This document shows, piece after piece, positions 15,911 through 24,867 of a stretch of DNA of 64,000 nucleotides; the stretch's first letter is position 1; each line of letters starts with the position of its first letter. A program made the translations under genes and the position numbers. The notes below the pieces were generated by a model. It was not told the origin of the DNA and did no database searches. It saw only the letters and a list, made by a program, of their open reading frames with translations. Source of the stretch: CAYQQQ01 sp964420125 (GTDB lineage: Bacteria; Actinomycetota; Acidimicrobiia; Acidimicrobiales; Microtrichaceae); assembly GCA_964420125.1 (NCBI GenBank), contig CAYQQQ010000006.1, positions 124,001 to 188,000 on the forward strand, given 5' to 3'.

Positions 15911-16957
15911 TCAGTCGGGTCGGCAGAGGCTGAGCTGGAAGTCGCCGGCGGGATCCTTGTAGGTGGCCTCGGCACGCAGGCCCGCCTCGGCCAGCTCCGC
16001 CTCGACCTGGGCGGGGGTGAACTTGGTGCTGATCTCGGTTCGGAGGTGGTCGCCTGCGTCGAAGCGGACGTCTTCTCCCCCCAGGCCCGGCACGTGCACC
16101 TGCTGGCGCCGCCGCGCCACGAGGTGCATCTCCACGCGCGACTCCGGGGCGTTCCACACGGCGCGGTGGTGGAAGGCGTCGAGGTCGAAGTCGGCGCCCA
16201 GCTCGCGGTTCATCACCGCCAGGCAGTTCAGGTTGAACCGGGCGGTCACCCCCGCCGAGTCGTCGTAGGCCTCGATCAGTCGTCGTGGGGGCTTCACGAG
16301 GTCGGTGCCCAGGAGGAACCGGTCGTCGGCGTCCAGGCAGGCTCGCACCTCGGCCAGGAAGCCCTTGCGTTGCTGGGGATCCAGGTTGCCGATGGTGGAG
16401 CCGAGGAAGGCCAGGAGGCAGGTGCCGTCGGTGGGGAGCTCGTCGAGGTGCCGGTGGAAGTCGCCCACGACGGCGTGCAGCCGCAACCCCGGGCGCTCGG
16501 CGGCGATGGACGTCGCCGCCGAGCGCAGCACCTCCTCGGAGCAGTCGAAGGGCACGAAGCGCTCGAGCGTGCCGCCGGCCTCGAGGGCGTCGAGCAGCAG
16601 CGCCGTCTTGTCGGAGGTGCCCGAACCGATCTCGGCCAGCGTCGTTGCACCGGTGCGTGCCGCGACGTCCGATGCATGGCGGGCCAGGATCCCGCGCTCG
16701 GTCTCGGTGGGGTAGTACTCCGGCAGGCGGGTGATGCGGTCGAACAGCGCCGAGCCGGTCTCGTCGTAGAACCAGACCGGGGGGATCCACGGCGGGTCGT
16801 CGCGCAGGCCGGCGAGTGTCTCCTCGGCCAGGTGCGTCGCCCAGTCCGCCTGGTCGAGGTGCACCTCGACGGTCACCTCGACGGTCACCTCGTCGGTCAC
16901 CTCGACCATGCCCGAGGGGTTCCCGCCGGTCGGGTCGGCGTCTCGGTGCTCAGCCAC
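15911..16957 (-). CDS. egtD: L-histidine N-alpha-methyltransferase of ergothioneine synthesis
   Basis: 348 residues. EgtD trimethylates histidine to hercynine using S-adenosylmethionine. Visible signatures are WFYDETGSALFDRITRLPEYYPTE split over the N-terminal lid, the SAM loop LAEIGSGTSDKT, VPFDCSEEVL, LLAFLGSTIGNL and FNLNCLAVMNRELGADFD. The N-terminus contains an imperfect repeat of Val-Glu-Val/Thr residues encoded by a 12-bp tandem DNA repeat (about 16865-16905), so the exact start is uncertain; the GTG at 16957 overlaps the egtB stop by 8 bp and has GGTGAGG upstream. The overlap shows that egtB and egtD form one operon. Confidence 0.92.
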   Translation of the reverse strand: MAEHRDADPTGGNPSGMVEVTDEVTVEVTVEVHLDQADWATHLAEETLAGLRDDPPWIPPVWFYDETGSALFDRITRLPEYYPTETERGILARHASDVAARTGATTLAEIGSGTSDKTALLLDALEAGGTLERFVPFDCSEEVLRSAATSIAAERPGLRLHAVVGDFHRHLDELPTDGTCLLAFLGSTIGNLDPQQRKGFLAEVRACLDADDRFLLGTDLVKPPRRLIEAYDDSAGVTARFNLNCLAVMNRELGADFDLDAFHHRAVWNAPESRVEMHLVARRRQQVHVPGLGGEDVRFDAGDHLRTEISTKFTPAQVEAELAEAGLRAEATYKDPAGDFQLSLCRPD

Positions 16958-18206
16958 GGGCCAGCCTCACCCCGCTGAACGCCCACTGGGCGGAGGGTGG
17001 GAAGAAGTTGCGATAGGTCACCCGCTCGTGGCCGGCGGGTGTGGCGTGCGAGCCGCCGCGCAGCACGTGCTGGTTGACCATGAACTTGCCGTTGTACTCG
17101 CCGACGGCGCCCTCGGCGGCGGCGAAGCCGGGGTAGGGCAGGTAGGCGGACGCCGTCCACTGCCAACGCGTCCCGGTGAGCTCCAGGGCGTCGTGCCCCG
17201 GCTCCCAGTGGATCGCCGCCAGCACCTCCCACTCGGCCTCGGTGGGCAGACGTGCCCCCGCCCAGCGGGCGAACGCATCGGCTTCGTGGTAGCTGACGTT
17301 GGATACCGCGTCCTCGGGGCGCACCGGGTGCAGACCGTGGAGGTCGTACGCGCACCAGCCCTGAGCCGGATCGTGGCGCCAGTACAGCGGTGCGTCGCGG
17401 GGTTGGTCCGCCAGCAGGTGCCAGCCGTCGCTGAGCCACAGCTCCGCACGGCGGTAGCCGTCGTCGGCCATGAACTCCAGCCAGTCACCACAGGTGACGA
17501 GGCGGTCGGCCAGCTCGAAGGGCTGCAGCAGCACCTCGTGGCGGGGGCGCTCGTTGTCGTAGGCGAACCCGGGCCCGTCGTGGCCGATCTCCACCACCCC
17601 GCCCGGATGGGCGAGCCAGCCCGCGGCGGTCGGACCAGCGGCGTGCCGGGCCGCCGCATCCTGCGGTCGTCGGTCCCGGCGGTAGGGGGGCGCGAACGGG
17701 TTCTGCCACAGCAGGTGCTGGACGTCCATCACCAGGAGCTCCTGGTGCTGCTGCTCGTGGTGCAGGCCCAGCTCCACCATCGCCAACGCGGCGTCGTCGA
17801 GACGGCCGTCCTCCAACGCCGCCTCCATCGCCTCGTCGACGTGGGCCCGGTAGGCGGTCACCGTGTCGACGTCGGGGCGGGTGATCATCCCTCGGCGAGG
17901 GCGGGGCTGGCGGGGGCCGATCGCCTCGTAGTAGCTGTTGAACAGGTACCGGAACCCTTCGTCGAACCACCGGTACCCCGCCACGTTCGGCGCCAGCACC
18001 AGCTCCTCGAAGAACCAGGTGACGTGGGCGCGGTGCCACTTGGTGGGGCTGGTGTCGGGCATCGACTGCACGACCTGGTCCTCCGCCGAGAGCGGCTCGG
18101 TCAGCACCTCGGTGTGCCGGCGGACCCGTCGGTACCCCGTGACGTCGGCGGAGGGAGGCCGTCGGGGGCCGGGCGCGTGGAGTGCGGAGCTGAAGGTGGT
18201 GGTCAC
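16950..18206 (-). CDS. egtB: Hercynine oxygenase / sulfoxide synthase of ergothioneine synthesis
   Basis: 418 residues. EgtB is a non-haem iron enzyme that joins hercynine to a thiol donor with oxygen. The N-terminal DinB-like half has PTKWHRAHVTWFFEEL (about residue 55) and GLHHEQQHQELL (about 148), supplying the three iron-binding histidines. The C-terminal FGE-sulfatase half shows SYHEADAFARWAGARLPTEA, EWE and HVLRGGSHAT. The GTG at 18206 has an excellent AAAGGAG site five bases upstream and is preferred over an in-frame start at 18269. Neither egtA, egtC nor egtE is present in the window, so the thiol substrate (gamma-glutamylcysteine or cysteine) cannot be assigned. Confidence 0.92.
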   Translation of the reverse strand: MTTTFSSALHAPGPRRPPSADVTGYRRVRRHTEVLTEPLSAEDQVVQSMPDTSPTKWHRAHVTWFFEELVLAPNVAGYRWFDEGFRYLFNSYYEAIGPRQPRPRRGMITRPDVDTVTAYRAHVDEAMEAALEDGRLDDAALAMVELGLHHEQQHQELLVMDVQHLLWQNPFAPPYRRDRRPQDAAARHAAGPTAAGWLAHPGGVVEIGHDGPGFAYDNERPRHEVLLQPFELADRLVTCGDWLEFMADDGYRRAELWLSDGWHLLADQPRDAPLYWRHDPAQGWCAYDLHGLHPVRPEDAVSNVSYHEADAFARWAGARLPTEAEWEVLAAIHWEPGHDALELTGTRWQWTASAYLPYPGFAAAEGAVGEYNGKFMVNQHVLRGGSHATPAGHERVTYRNFFPPSAQWAFSGVRLARG

Positions 18207-18376
18207 GCGGGCTCCTTTCCCTGGCCCAGCCGCGACGCTGCGTCGTCGCGAAGATCCAGCGTGGCACACGCGACGGCGGCGTTGAGGGCAGTCCTGGTCT
18301 CGCTCGCCGCCGGCCTCCTACAGTGGTGCGCGGACCGAGGACGGTCCGGAGGGAACCAGGGACGCGGGGGCAGGCG

Positions 18377-19999
18377 ATGTCGGGTGGCGACGTGGTCATC
18401 GGAGGTGGTGGGCGGGGCGGCGCGGGTCAGTCGGCCCGCTCGGGGTTCGGCATCGACCGCCGCCGGCTGCTGCTCTCCGGCGCCGGGGTGGCGGCGACGG
18501 CGGCGCTGGCGTCGTGCACCTCGATGCCCGGGCTCGACCCGGTGGACGCCCTGTGGGACTGCGGTGTGGCCTCCGGACTGCACTCCTCGGAGGCCGCCGT
18601 CCTCTGGACCCGCTTCGCTCCCGGTGCGACCTCGGCGGTGGAGGTGTCCTGGCAGGTGGCCACGGACGTCTCCTTCACCCAGGTGGTGGCCTCCGGTGCA
18701 GCCACTGCCGGTCCCGACGCCGACGGCTGCGTGAAGGTGCTCGCCGAGGGGTTGGTGGCGGGCCGGCACCACTGGTACCGCTTCAGCGCCGGCGGTTCGA
18801 TCTCGCCGGTGGGTCGCACCCGCACCCTGCCCGACCCGGCGGCGATGCCGTCGGTGGTGCGCCTGGCGGTGGGGAGCTGCCAGAACTTCGCATCGGGCTA
18901 CTACCCGGCGTGGCGTGACGTGGCGGGGCTCGACCTCGATGCCGTGGTGTTCCTCGGCGACTACATCTACGAGTCCGCAGGGGATCCGAACCCCCTGTGG
19001 GACGTGCGCGGCGATCCGAGCGACGAGGCCGTCGACCTCGCCACCTACCGGGCCAAGTACCGCATGTACCGCAGCGACCCCGACCTGCGCGCCGCACATG
19101 CCGCCCACCCGTTCGCCCCCGTGTGGGACGACCACGAGTTCGTCGACAACTACGACGCCGCCCGCGTCGCCTCCCAGCGCTCCCGTTCCACTGCCGCCTA
19201 CCGGGCGTGGTTCGAGTACCAGCCGGTGTGGCCGATCGACGGCACCCGCATCCATCGCCGCCTGCGCTTCGGTCGCCTCGCGGAGCTGACCCTGCTCGAC
19301 ACCCGCCAGCACCGGGATCCCAACCCGACCCGCGACATCCTGGTGAACACCCTGGACGCCGACGGTCGGGTGGTCCACGCATCGGGGCGGAGCATCCTGG
19401 GTGCCGCCCAGCGCACCTGGTTGCAGGACGGCCTGGGGGTGGCGCAGTCCGACGGGGTCGTGTGGAACCTGATCGGCCAGCAGGTGATGCTGGCGCCGCT
19501 GCGCTGGATCGACCTCGACGACCCGCTGCTGGGCGACAACCCCCCGCACGCCGGCATCTACTTCAACGTCGATCAGTGGGACGGCTACCCCGAGGAGCGC
19601 GACCACCTCACCGCCTTCCTCCACGACGAGCAGATCCGCAACACCGCCGTGTTCACCGGCGACATCCACTCGTTCTGGCAGGCGGCCATCCACACCGACA
19701 TGGAGCGCTGGTCGAGCCCGACGGTGGCCCAGGAGTTCGTCTGCGGTTCGATCTCCTCCACGGCGCTGGGGTTCTCCCCGGAGCTGGCCGCGGGGTTCTC
19801 CCAGCTCACCCGCAGCTTCTCGCCGGCCTTCCGCTGGGTCGACTGGCAGCGGCGAGGCTACGGCTTCGTCGAGGTCACCCCGTCGGCCATGGCCGTGGAG
19901 TACCGCACCTTCGACGTGCGCCGCCGTGGCGCGCCACGGCAGGTGCCGGTGCGCTTCGACTGGGCCGAGGGGGCCGACGTGCTGGCGGTGACCCGCTGA
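18377..19999 (+). CDS. phoD: PhoD-family alkaline phosphatase, Tat-exported
   Basis: 540 residues. A twin-arginine signal lies at about residues 27-50 (DRRRLLLSGAGVAATAAL) ending in SC, so the enzyme is folded with its metals before export. A short Fn3-like N-terminal PhoD domain carries SSEAAVLWTRF. The metallophosphatase core has VGSCQNF, FLGDYIYE, WDDHEFVDNYD and TGDIHSFW. PhoD enzymes hydrolyse phosphomonoesters and diesters, using Fe3+/Ca2+, to supply phosphate. The ATG is preceded by GGAGGG at a long distance. A TACAGT -10-like box is at 18319-18324. The stop codon lies within a palindrome shared with the convergent peptidase gene. Confidence 0.9.
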   Translation: MSGGDVVIGGGGRGGAGQSARSGFGIDRRRLLLSGAGVAATAALASCTSMPGLDPVDALWDCGVASGLHSSEAAVLWTRFAPGATSAVEVSWQVATDVSFTQVVASGAATAGPDADGCVKVLAEGLVAGRHHWYRFSAGGSISPVGRTRTLPDPAAMPSVVRLAVGSCQNFASGYYPAWRDVAGLDLDAVVFLGDYIYESAGDPNPLWDVRGDPSDEAVDLATYRAKYRMYRSDPDLRAAHAAHPFAPVWDDHEFVDNYDAARVASQRSRSTAAYRAWFEYQPVWPIDGTRIHRRLRFGRLAELTLLDTRQHRDPNPTRDILVNTLDADGRVVHASGRSILGAAQRTWLQDGLGVAQSDGVVWNLIGQQVMLAPLRWIDLDDPLLGDNPPHAGIYFNVDQWDGYPEERDHLTAFLHDEQIRNTAVFTGDIHSFWQAAIHTDMERWSSPTVAQEFVCGSISSTALGFSPELAAGFSQLTRSFSPAFRWVDWQRRGYGFVEVTPSAMAVEYRTFDVRRRGAPRQVPVRFDWAEGADVLAVTR

Positions 20000-20007
20000 T
20001 CAGCGGG
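19992..20007. terminator. 16-bp perfect palindrome containing both convergent stop codons
   Basis: CCCGCTGATCAGCGGG is fully self-complementary. The TGA of phoD (19997-19999) and the TGA of the opposing C69 peptidase gene (20000-20002, read as TCA) abut in its centre, so there is no intergenic DNA. It may act as a short bidirectional terminator or pause site; there is no T-tract. Confidence 0.4.
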
Positions 20008-21259
20008 ATCCCGTGGCGAGCGACGAACCCACCGTCTGCCACGCGGCGTCCATGCCCGCGTCGCGGTTCCAGCGCTGCCAGAGCCGGCGCACCACCAGGG
20101 GGCGCCGGTCGTGGGCGGCCGCGCCGCGCTCCAGGAAGCGGCCGACGTCCTCCAGCCAGCGACGCTCGAGGGCGTCGGCGGTGTCGAAGGCCTCCTGGCC
20201 TCGGGGCGGATCCCGGAGCCACACCGACTCCGTGGCGGCCCGCTCGGCCGCGTAGCGCCCGGCGAGAGTGAGCGGGTCGGCCATCACCCGTCGGTGCAGC
20301 AGCTCGTGGCGCCACCACACCGAGCGGGGATCGAAGGTGTTGGCCGGCACCGGTCCGAGGTCCACCGGATCGTCCACGGTCACCGGCTTGAACAGCGAGG
20401 TGCAGGGGGCGGCGGTGGCGGTCACCCAGTGCCGTGGTGGACCCGTCAGGTCGGCCACCCAGGACGAGGTGCTCTGCGTGGAGGTGAGCAGTCCGCCGGG
20501 GTGGGCGCAGGGGGCGCCCAGCGCGCCGTTGAGCAGTCGGTACCGGGGGAGGGGGCCGTCGCCGTGGTCGCGCAGCGCCTCGAAGAGGTCACCGGGGTTC
20601 CGCGCCCTCGCCGCGTGGCCTTCGGTGCGGCTGCGACGCAGCGCGCACTGGGCCACGGTTCCCCGCAGGCGGTCGGCGTGGGCGTCGGCGAACCCGCCGA
20701 TGGTGAGCCCGTTGGAGATGGACCGGGCGCGCCCGGTCACCACCTCGGTGGCGTGGGAGCGTCCGGCGGTCTCCAGCACGATCGCTCCGTCGGGGTCGGC
20801 GACCAGGAAGGAGTTGTCGTAGCGCAGACCGGGGTGCTCGTGGCTGCACGAGCCGTGCTGGCCGTGGCGCTCCAGGAGCTCCACGATGGTCGCCACCGCC
20901 TCCTCGGCGGTGCGGGTCCGCTCGAGGGCGAGGCGCAGCAGGTCCATGCCGAGCAGCCCGTCGGCCTCGTGGCGTGGACGGCGGGCCAGCTCCCTGGTGA
21001 AGACCGCCTCGTTGCCGATCACCACCCCGTGCTCGTTCGCCCCGATCTCGGCGCCCCAGATCCACCACGGCCGCGACAGCAGCACGGCGTGCGTGCGGGG
21101 GGCCTGCTCGACGGTGATCCAGGTGCAGCGCAGCTGCGTCCCCTCCGGGTGCTCCGCGGCGGGGTGCCATTCGATCACCTGTGCCTCGTTGGGGTCACGG
21201 TCGCTGTTCTTGGCGAACAGCACGCCGTCGGAGGTGATGCTCACCATCGTGTCGCACAC
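20000..21259 (-). CDS. C69-family dipeptidase / acid ceramidase-like Ntn hydrolase
   Basis: 419 residues beginning M-C-D-T-M: after removal of the initiator the Cys becomes the N-terminal nucleophile, typical of peptidase family C69 (PepD/secernin). Other conserved parts are LFAKNSDRDPNEAQ, WIWGAEIGANEHGVVIGNEA, GLLGMDLLRLALER and CSHEHPGLRYDNSFLVAD. It probably cleaves dipeptides or amide bonds in the cytoplasm, as no signal peptide is seen. The GTG start has AGGAG about eight bases upstream. The C-terminal 100 residues are helix-rich. The gene is convergent with phoD and its promoter side carries a palindromic repeat at 21361. Confidence 0.85.
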   Translation of the reverse strand: MCDTMVSITSDGVLFAKNSDRDPNEAQVIEWHPAAEHPEGTQLRCTWITVEQAPRTHAVLLSRPWWIWGAEIGANEHGVVIGNEAVFTRELARRPRHEADGLLGMDLLRLALERTRTAEEAVATIVELLERHGQHGSCSHEHPGLRYDNSFLVADPDGAIVLETAGRSHATEVVTGRARSISNGLTIGGFADAHADRLRGTVAQCALRRSRTEGHAARARNPGDLFEALRDHGDGPLPRYRLLNGALGAPCAHPGGLLTSTQSTSSWVADLTGPPRHWVTATAAPCTSLFKPVTVDDPVDLGPVPANTFDPRSVWWRHELLHRRVMADPLTLAGRYAAERAATESVWLRDPPRGQEAFDTADALERRWLEDVGRFLERGAAAHDRRPLVVRRLWQRWNRDAGMDAAWQTVGSSLATGSR

Positions 21260-21360
21260 GGTCGCTGCTCCTGTCGCCTCAGGGCCGTTGCCGCTCGGCT
21301 GTTGCCTCAGGTTAGGACCCGACAGGAGCGTCGTTCATCCGCTCCTGCCCACCTCGCCGG

Positions 21361-21406
21361 ACTGGCAGCTGTGGGACCACACCGGCGCAGCCGACAGCTG
21401 TCAGTT
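21361..21406. repeat. Dispersed palindromic repeat, copy A
   Basis: A 46-bp element whose ends pair: ACTGGCAGCTGT (start) with ACAGCTGTCAGT (near the end), one G-T mismatch apart, with the core GTGGGACCACACCGG in the loop. It matches copy B (29460-29505) at 39 of 46 positions by eye, and an inverted copy C at 56444-56488. It lies between the C69 peptidase and the ABC permease genes. It looks like a REP-type element. Confidence 0.75.
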
Positions 21407-21445
21407 GCGGGGTGTGGTGCGGCTCGGTGGCGATCGCCCGGTCCG

Positions 21446-24052
21446 CTAGGTCGCCGCCATGGCGTCCAGCATGGGCAGCTTCACCGCCCGCCTGGCCGGC
21501 CACAGCGAGGCGATCACGCTGACCACCACACCGGCGAGGACGATCCAGCCGACCCGACCCCAGGCCAGGGGGACGTCGACCTCGTCGATGGCGCCGATGA
21601 CCACCGCGCCCAGCAGCGATCCGGCCGCCACCCCGATGAGGGTGCCGAGCACGCCGATGAGCACCGCCTCGATCCGCACCATCCAGCGCACCTGCGAGGA
21701 GGTCATGCCCAGGGCCCGCACCATGCCCAGCTCCCGGCGCCGCTCGTGGATGGAGAGGTTCATCGTGTTGACGATGCCGATGAGGGCGATCACCACGCTG
21801 AGGCCGAGCAGCCCGTTCACCGCCCCGATGAGGAAGTCGATGATGCTCGACATGAGCTGGCCGATGAAGTTCCCCGGCAGCACCTCCAGGCCCGTGTAGC
21901 CGTCGAGGACGCGGTCGAGGCGGCCCCCCACCGCGTCGACCTGGCGGGGGTCGGCCCGCACGTACACCTGCATCACCGGCTGGTCTCCGGCGATGCGCTC
22001 GAAGAGCTCGTCGTCCACCACGGTGCTGAGGAAGATGGTGTCGAACTGGGGGGTGAAGGTGGCCACCACCGGCACCTGCACCTCGTCGCCCTCGGCGTCG
22101 AGCAACGACAGGACGTCACCGACCTGGGCGGAGGTGACCCCGGAGATCTCGACCTGCCCGCCCGTGCCGTCCCCTTCCGGATCGCCCCCGGGACCGCCGC
22201 CGCCGGGCCCGCCGCCTCGAGAACCGTCCCCGGGGCCGCCACCGGTCTCCGCCAGGAGCGACTCGAGGTCCGACACCGCTGCTCCCTCGCCGGCGGCGAC
22301 GGCGTCCAGGGAGCCGTCCAGCTCCTCCACCCCCGCCGAGGCGCGCAGGTCGTCGAGGTCGGCGCCGGCGAGGTCGCCGGTCACGCCGCTGGTGGAGGTG
22401 ACGGTGGCCAGTCGCACTGCGGCGGCGGAGTCCACGCCCTCGGTGTCGCGGATCTCCTCCACCAGGTCGTCGCTGATCGGCGACATGCCCATCACCAGGA
22501 AGTCCGCGGAGGACTTGCCGCGGAACTGCCCCTCCACCCAGTCCCGCACGGCCGTGCCCGACACGGTGACGAAGCTGACCAGGAACAGCCCCACGACCAG
22601 GGCGTTGGCGGTGGTGGCGGTGCGCTTCGGGTTGCGGGCCAGGTTGTCCGCAGCGATCTTGGCGGTCAGGGTGCGTCCCAGGAGCCGGCGCAGGCCCCGT
22701 CCGAACAGCCGTGCGAGCAGCGGCCCTCCCACGACGATGCCGGCGAACAGCGCCAGCGCGCCGGGGGCGAGCACCCACCACTTGGCGAGCACGAAGCGGT
22801 GGAGGCCGAGCAGCACCAGCGCCAGCACGAGCAGCGACGCTCCGGCCACCAGCCGGAAGCGGGAGGTGCCGGAGCGATCGACCTCGGCGTCGCGCATCGC
22901 CTCCACCGGCTTGGTGCGCCCGGCGCGGAACGCCGGCAGCATCACCGAGATCACCGTGATGACGGTCCCGGCCACCACGGTGGAGAACACGACCCACGGG
23001 GTGATGGCCACCCCGGTGCCCGGCAGGGGGAGGTCGAAGTGGCCCAGCAGGGCTTGGATGGCCAGGGCGAGGCCGGCGCCGGCGAACAGCCCGGCCACGC
23101 TGGCGACCACCCCCAGCACCGTGCCCTCGGCCATCAGGGACCGGCGCACCTGGGCCGGGGTCCCACCGATGGCGCGCACCAGCGCCAGCTCCCGGCTCCG
23201 TTGGCTGACCACCACCGTGAAGGTGTTGTAGATGACGAAGCCGGCGACGAACAGCGCAAGGTAGGCGAAGCCCACCAGCACCGGTCGCAGCACGTCGAGG
23301 AAGTCCTGGGTGTCGGCCACCTGCGACTGGCGGAACTCGGTGCCGGTGCTCACCTCCAGGTTGGCCGACAGCGCGGCACGCACCCGGGCGGCGAGCTCCT
23401 CCTCTCCGACGTCGCCTCGCACCAGCACCTGCTGCCACCCGGGGACGCCGCCGGTGAGCACCTCGAGGCCGTCGGCCTCCGAGAAGGAGATCGTGCCGCC
23501 GGGGTCCACCGACGACGAGCGGCCGAACCCGGTGACGCCCACCAGACGGCGCTCCATCTCTCCCGAGGGCGTCGCCAGGCGCACCGGGTCCCCGAGATCG
23601 AGCCCGGCGTCGCGGGCGGTCTCCTCGTCGATCGCCACCTCACCAGGGGACGTCGGAGCGCGACCCTCTCGCACGTCGAAGGGGTTGAGCTCGTCGTCGG
23701 TGATCCACACCCGGCCGAGCGAGCGCGACCGCACCGGCTCGTTCGACTCGTCGAGGAGCTGCACCGACTGCACGATCTCCCCGGCGGCGGCGGTCACCCC
23801 CGGAAGGGCGCGGACCTCCTCGAGGGTCTCGGTGGGGACCGAGCTCCACAGCGACGAGTCGCCCTGGGGCGCCTCCACGGTCACGTCCACCCCGGCGTAC
23901 TGCTGGTCGACGTTGCCCTCGACGGCGTCGCCGATGGCGGTGGTGAGCATGAGGGCGGCGGCCACGAAGGCGGTGCCGGTGACGATGGCCACCGCAGTGG
24001 CCAGCAGGCGGGTCAGGTTGGCCCGGAGGTTCTTCCAGGTGAGTCGCAGCAC
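21446..24052 (-). CDS. ABC transporter permease of the MacB/FtsX type, two FtsX domains
   Basis: 868 residues. The N-terminus LTWKNLRANLTRLLATAVAI begins the first transmembrane helix, followed by a large MacB-type periplasmic-side domain (about 50-260). Then come an FtsX domain (QRSRELALVRAIGGTPAQVR), a central pair of helices, a second extracytoplasmic domain with a Gly-rich insert (about 600-640), and a second FtsX domain (ERRRELGMVRALGMTSSQVRW). Such fused permeases work with one ATPase in lipid or lipoprotein handling, peptide export or signalling rather than import. The GTG start lies 7 bp after the ATPase stop, so they form an operon. Confidence 0.88.
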   Translation of the reverse strand: MLRLTWKNLRANLTRLLATAVAIVTGTAFVAAALMLTTAIGDAVEGNVDQQYAGVDVTVEAPQGDSSLWSSVPTETLEEVRALPGVTAAAGEIVQSVQLLDESNEPVRSRSLGRVWITDDELNPFDVREGRAPTSPGEVAIDEETARDAGLDLGDPVRLATPSGEMERRLVGVTGFGRSSSVDPGGTISFSEADGLEVLTGGVPGWQQVLVRGDVGEEELAARVRAALSANLEVSTGTEFRQSQVADTQDFLDVLRPVLVGFAYLALFVAGFVIYNTFTVVVSQRSRELALVRAIGGTPAQVRRSLMAEGTVLGVVASVAGLFAGAGLALAIQALLGHFDLPLPGTGVAITPWVVFSTVVAGTVITVISVMLPAFRAGRTKPVEAMRDAEVDRSGTSRFRLVAGASLLVLALVLLGLHRFVLAKWWVLAPGALALFAGIVVGGPLLARLFGRGLRRLLGRTLTAKIAADNLARNPKRTATTANALVVGLFLVSFVTVSGTAVRDWVEGQFRGKSSADFLVMGMSPISDDLVEEIRDTEGVDSAAAVRLATVTSTSGVTGDLAGADLDDLRASAGVEELDGSLDAVAAGEGAAVSDLESLLAETGGGPGDGSRGGGPGGGGPGGDPEGDGTGGQVEISGVTSAQVGDVLSLLDAEGDEVQVPVVATFTPQFDTIFLSTVVDDELFERIAGDQPVMQVYVRADPRQVDAVGGRLDRVLDGYTGLEVLPGNFIGQLMSSIIDFLIGAVNGLLGLSVVIALIGIVNTMNLSIHERRRELGMVRALGMTSSQVRWMVRIEAVLIGVLGTLIGVAAGSLLGAVVIGAIDEVDVPLAWGRVGWIVLAGVVVSVIASLWPARRAVKLPMLDAMAAT

Positions 24053-24059
24053 GGCCGGC

Positions 24060-24827
24060 TCACACGCTCAGCGCGCCCATGTGGGCCAGCACCGACTCCC
24101 GCGTGGGGTCGAGCAGCTCGCCCACGATGCGGCCGTCGGCCAGGAACAGCACCCGGCTGGCGTAGGTGGCGGCGACGGGGTCGTGGGTGACCATCACCAC
24201 CGTCTGGCCGAACTGCTGGACGGCGTCGCGCATGAAGCCGAGGATCTCGGTGGAGGAGGTGGAGTCGAGGTTGCCGGTGGGCTCGTCGGCGAAGATGATC
24301 TGCGGTCGCTCGACCAGCGCCCGGGCGACCGCCACGCGCTGCTGCTGTCCTCCGGAGAGCTCGCTGGGCTTGTGGTCGAGCCGGTCGGCCAGGCCGACGG
24401 TGGTGACCACCTGGGCCATCCAGTCCGCATCCGGGCTACGACCCGCCAGGTCGAGGGGGAAGGTGATGTTCTCCTGCGCGGTCAGGGTGGGCAGCAGGTT
24501 GTACTGCTGGAACACGAACCCGACCCGCTCGCGCCGCAGCAGCGTGAGCTGCTTCTCGCTCAGCGAGTTGATCTCGGTGTCGCCGATCCACACCTGGCCG
24601 GCGCTGAGGCGGTCGAGACCCGCCGCGCACTGCATGAGGGTGGACTTCCCCGAGCCCGAGGGTCCCATGATGGCGGTGAACCTGCCGGCCTCGAAGCCGA
24701 CGGTCACGCCGTCGAGGGCGCGGACCTCGGCCTCTCCGCTGCCGTACACCTTGTAGGCGTCCAGCACCTGGGCGGCCCAGGTCCGGGCCGCGGGAGCGTC
24801 GGGGGAGGGGTTCACGGCGTCGGTCAT
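24060..24827 (-). CDS. ABC transporter ATP-binding protein (LolD/MacB type)
   Basis: 255 residues: Walker A GPSGSGKST, Q-loop FQQYNLLPTLTA, signature LSGGQQQRVAVARAL, Walker B IIFADEPTGNLDS and H-loop VVMVTHDP. The sequence class (LNLLPTLTAQENITFPL) is that of ATPases paired with FtsX-like permeases. It energises the permease encoded immediately downstream. The ATG at 24827 was chosen over an upstream in-frame start at 24920 because GAGG precedes it and the upstream residues are low-complexity. Confidence 0.92.
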   Translation of the reverse strand: MTDAVNPSPDAPAARTWAAQVLDAYKVYGSGEAEVRALDGVTVGFEAGRFTAIMGPSGSGKSTLMQCAAGLDRLSAGQVWIGDTEINSLSEKQLTLLRRERVGFVFQQYNLLPTLTAQENITFPLDLAGRSPDADWMAQVVTTVGLADRLDHKPSELSGGQQQRVAVARALVERPQIIFADEPTGNLDSTSSTEILGFMRDAVQQFGQTVVMVTHDPVAATYASRVLFLADGRIVGELLDPTRESVLAHMGALSV

Positions 24828-24867
24828 GTGGGGGCCTCGAGGCCTTCGCAGCGTACCGGGGCGTGGG

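Noticed and set aside
16861..16905. A 12-bp tandem repeat as a separate mobile or regulatory element
   Set aside because: It is within the N-terminal coding part of egtD and simply encodes Val/Glu/Thr-rich residues; noted with the gene instead.
20111..24190. A 1359-codon open frame on the plus strand
   Set aside because: It is antisense to the C69 peptidase and the complete FtsX permease, both with strong family motifs; its own translation is His/Gly/Gln/Arg-rich low complexity with no domain. GC-driven shadow.
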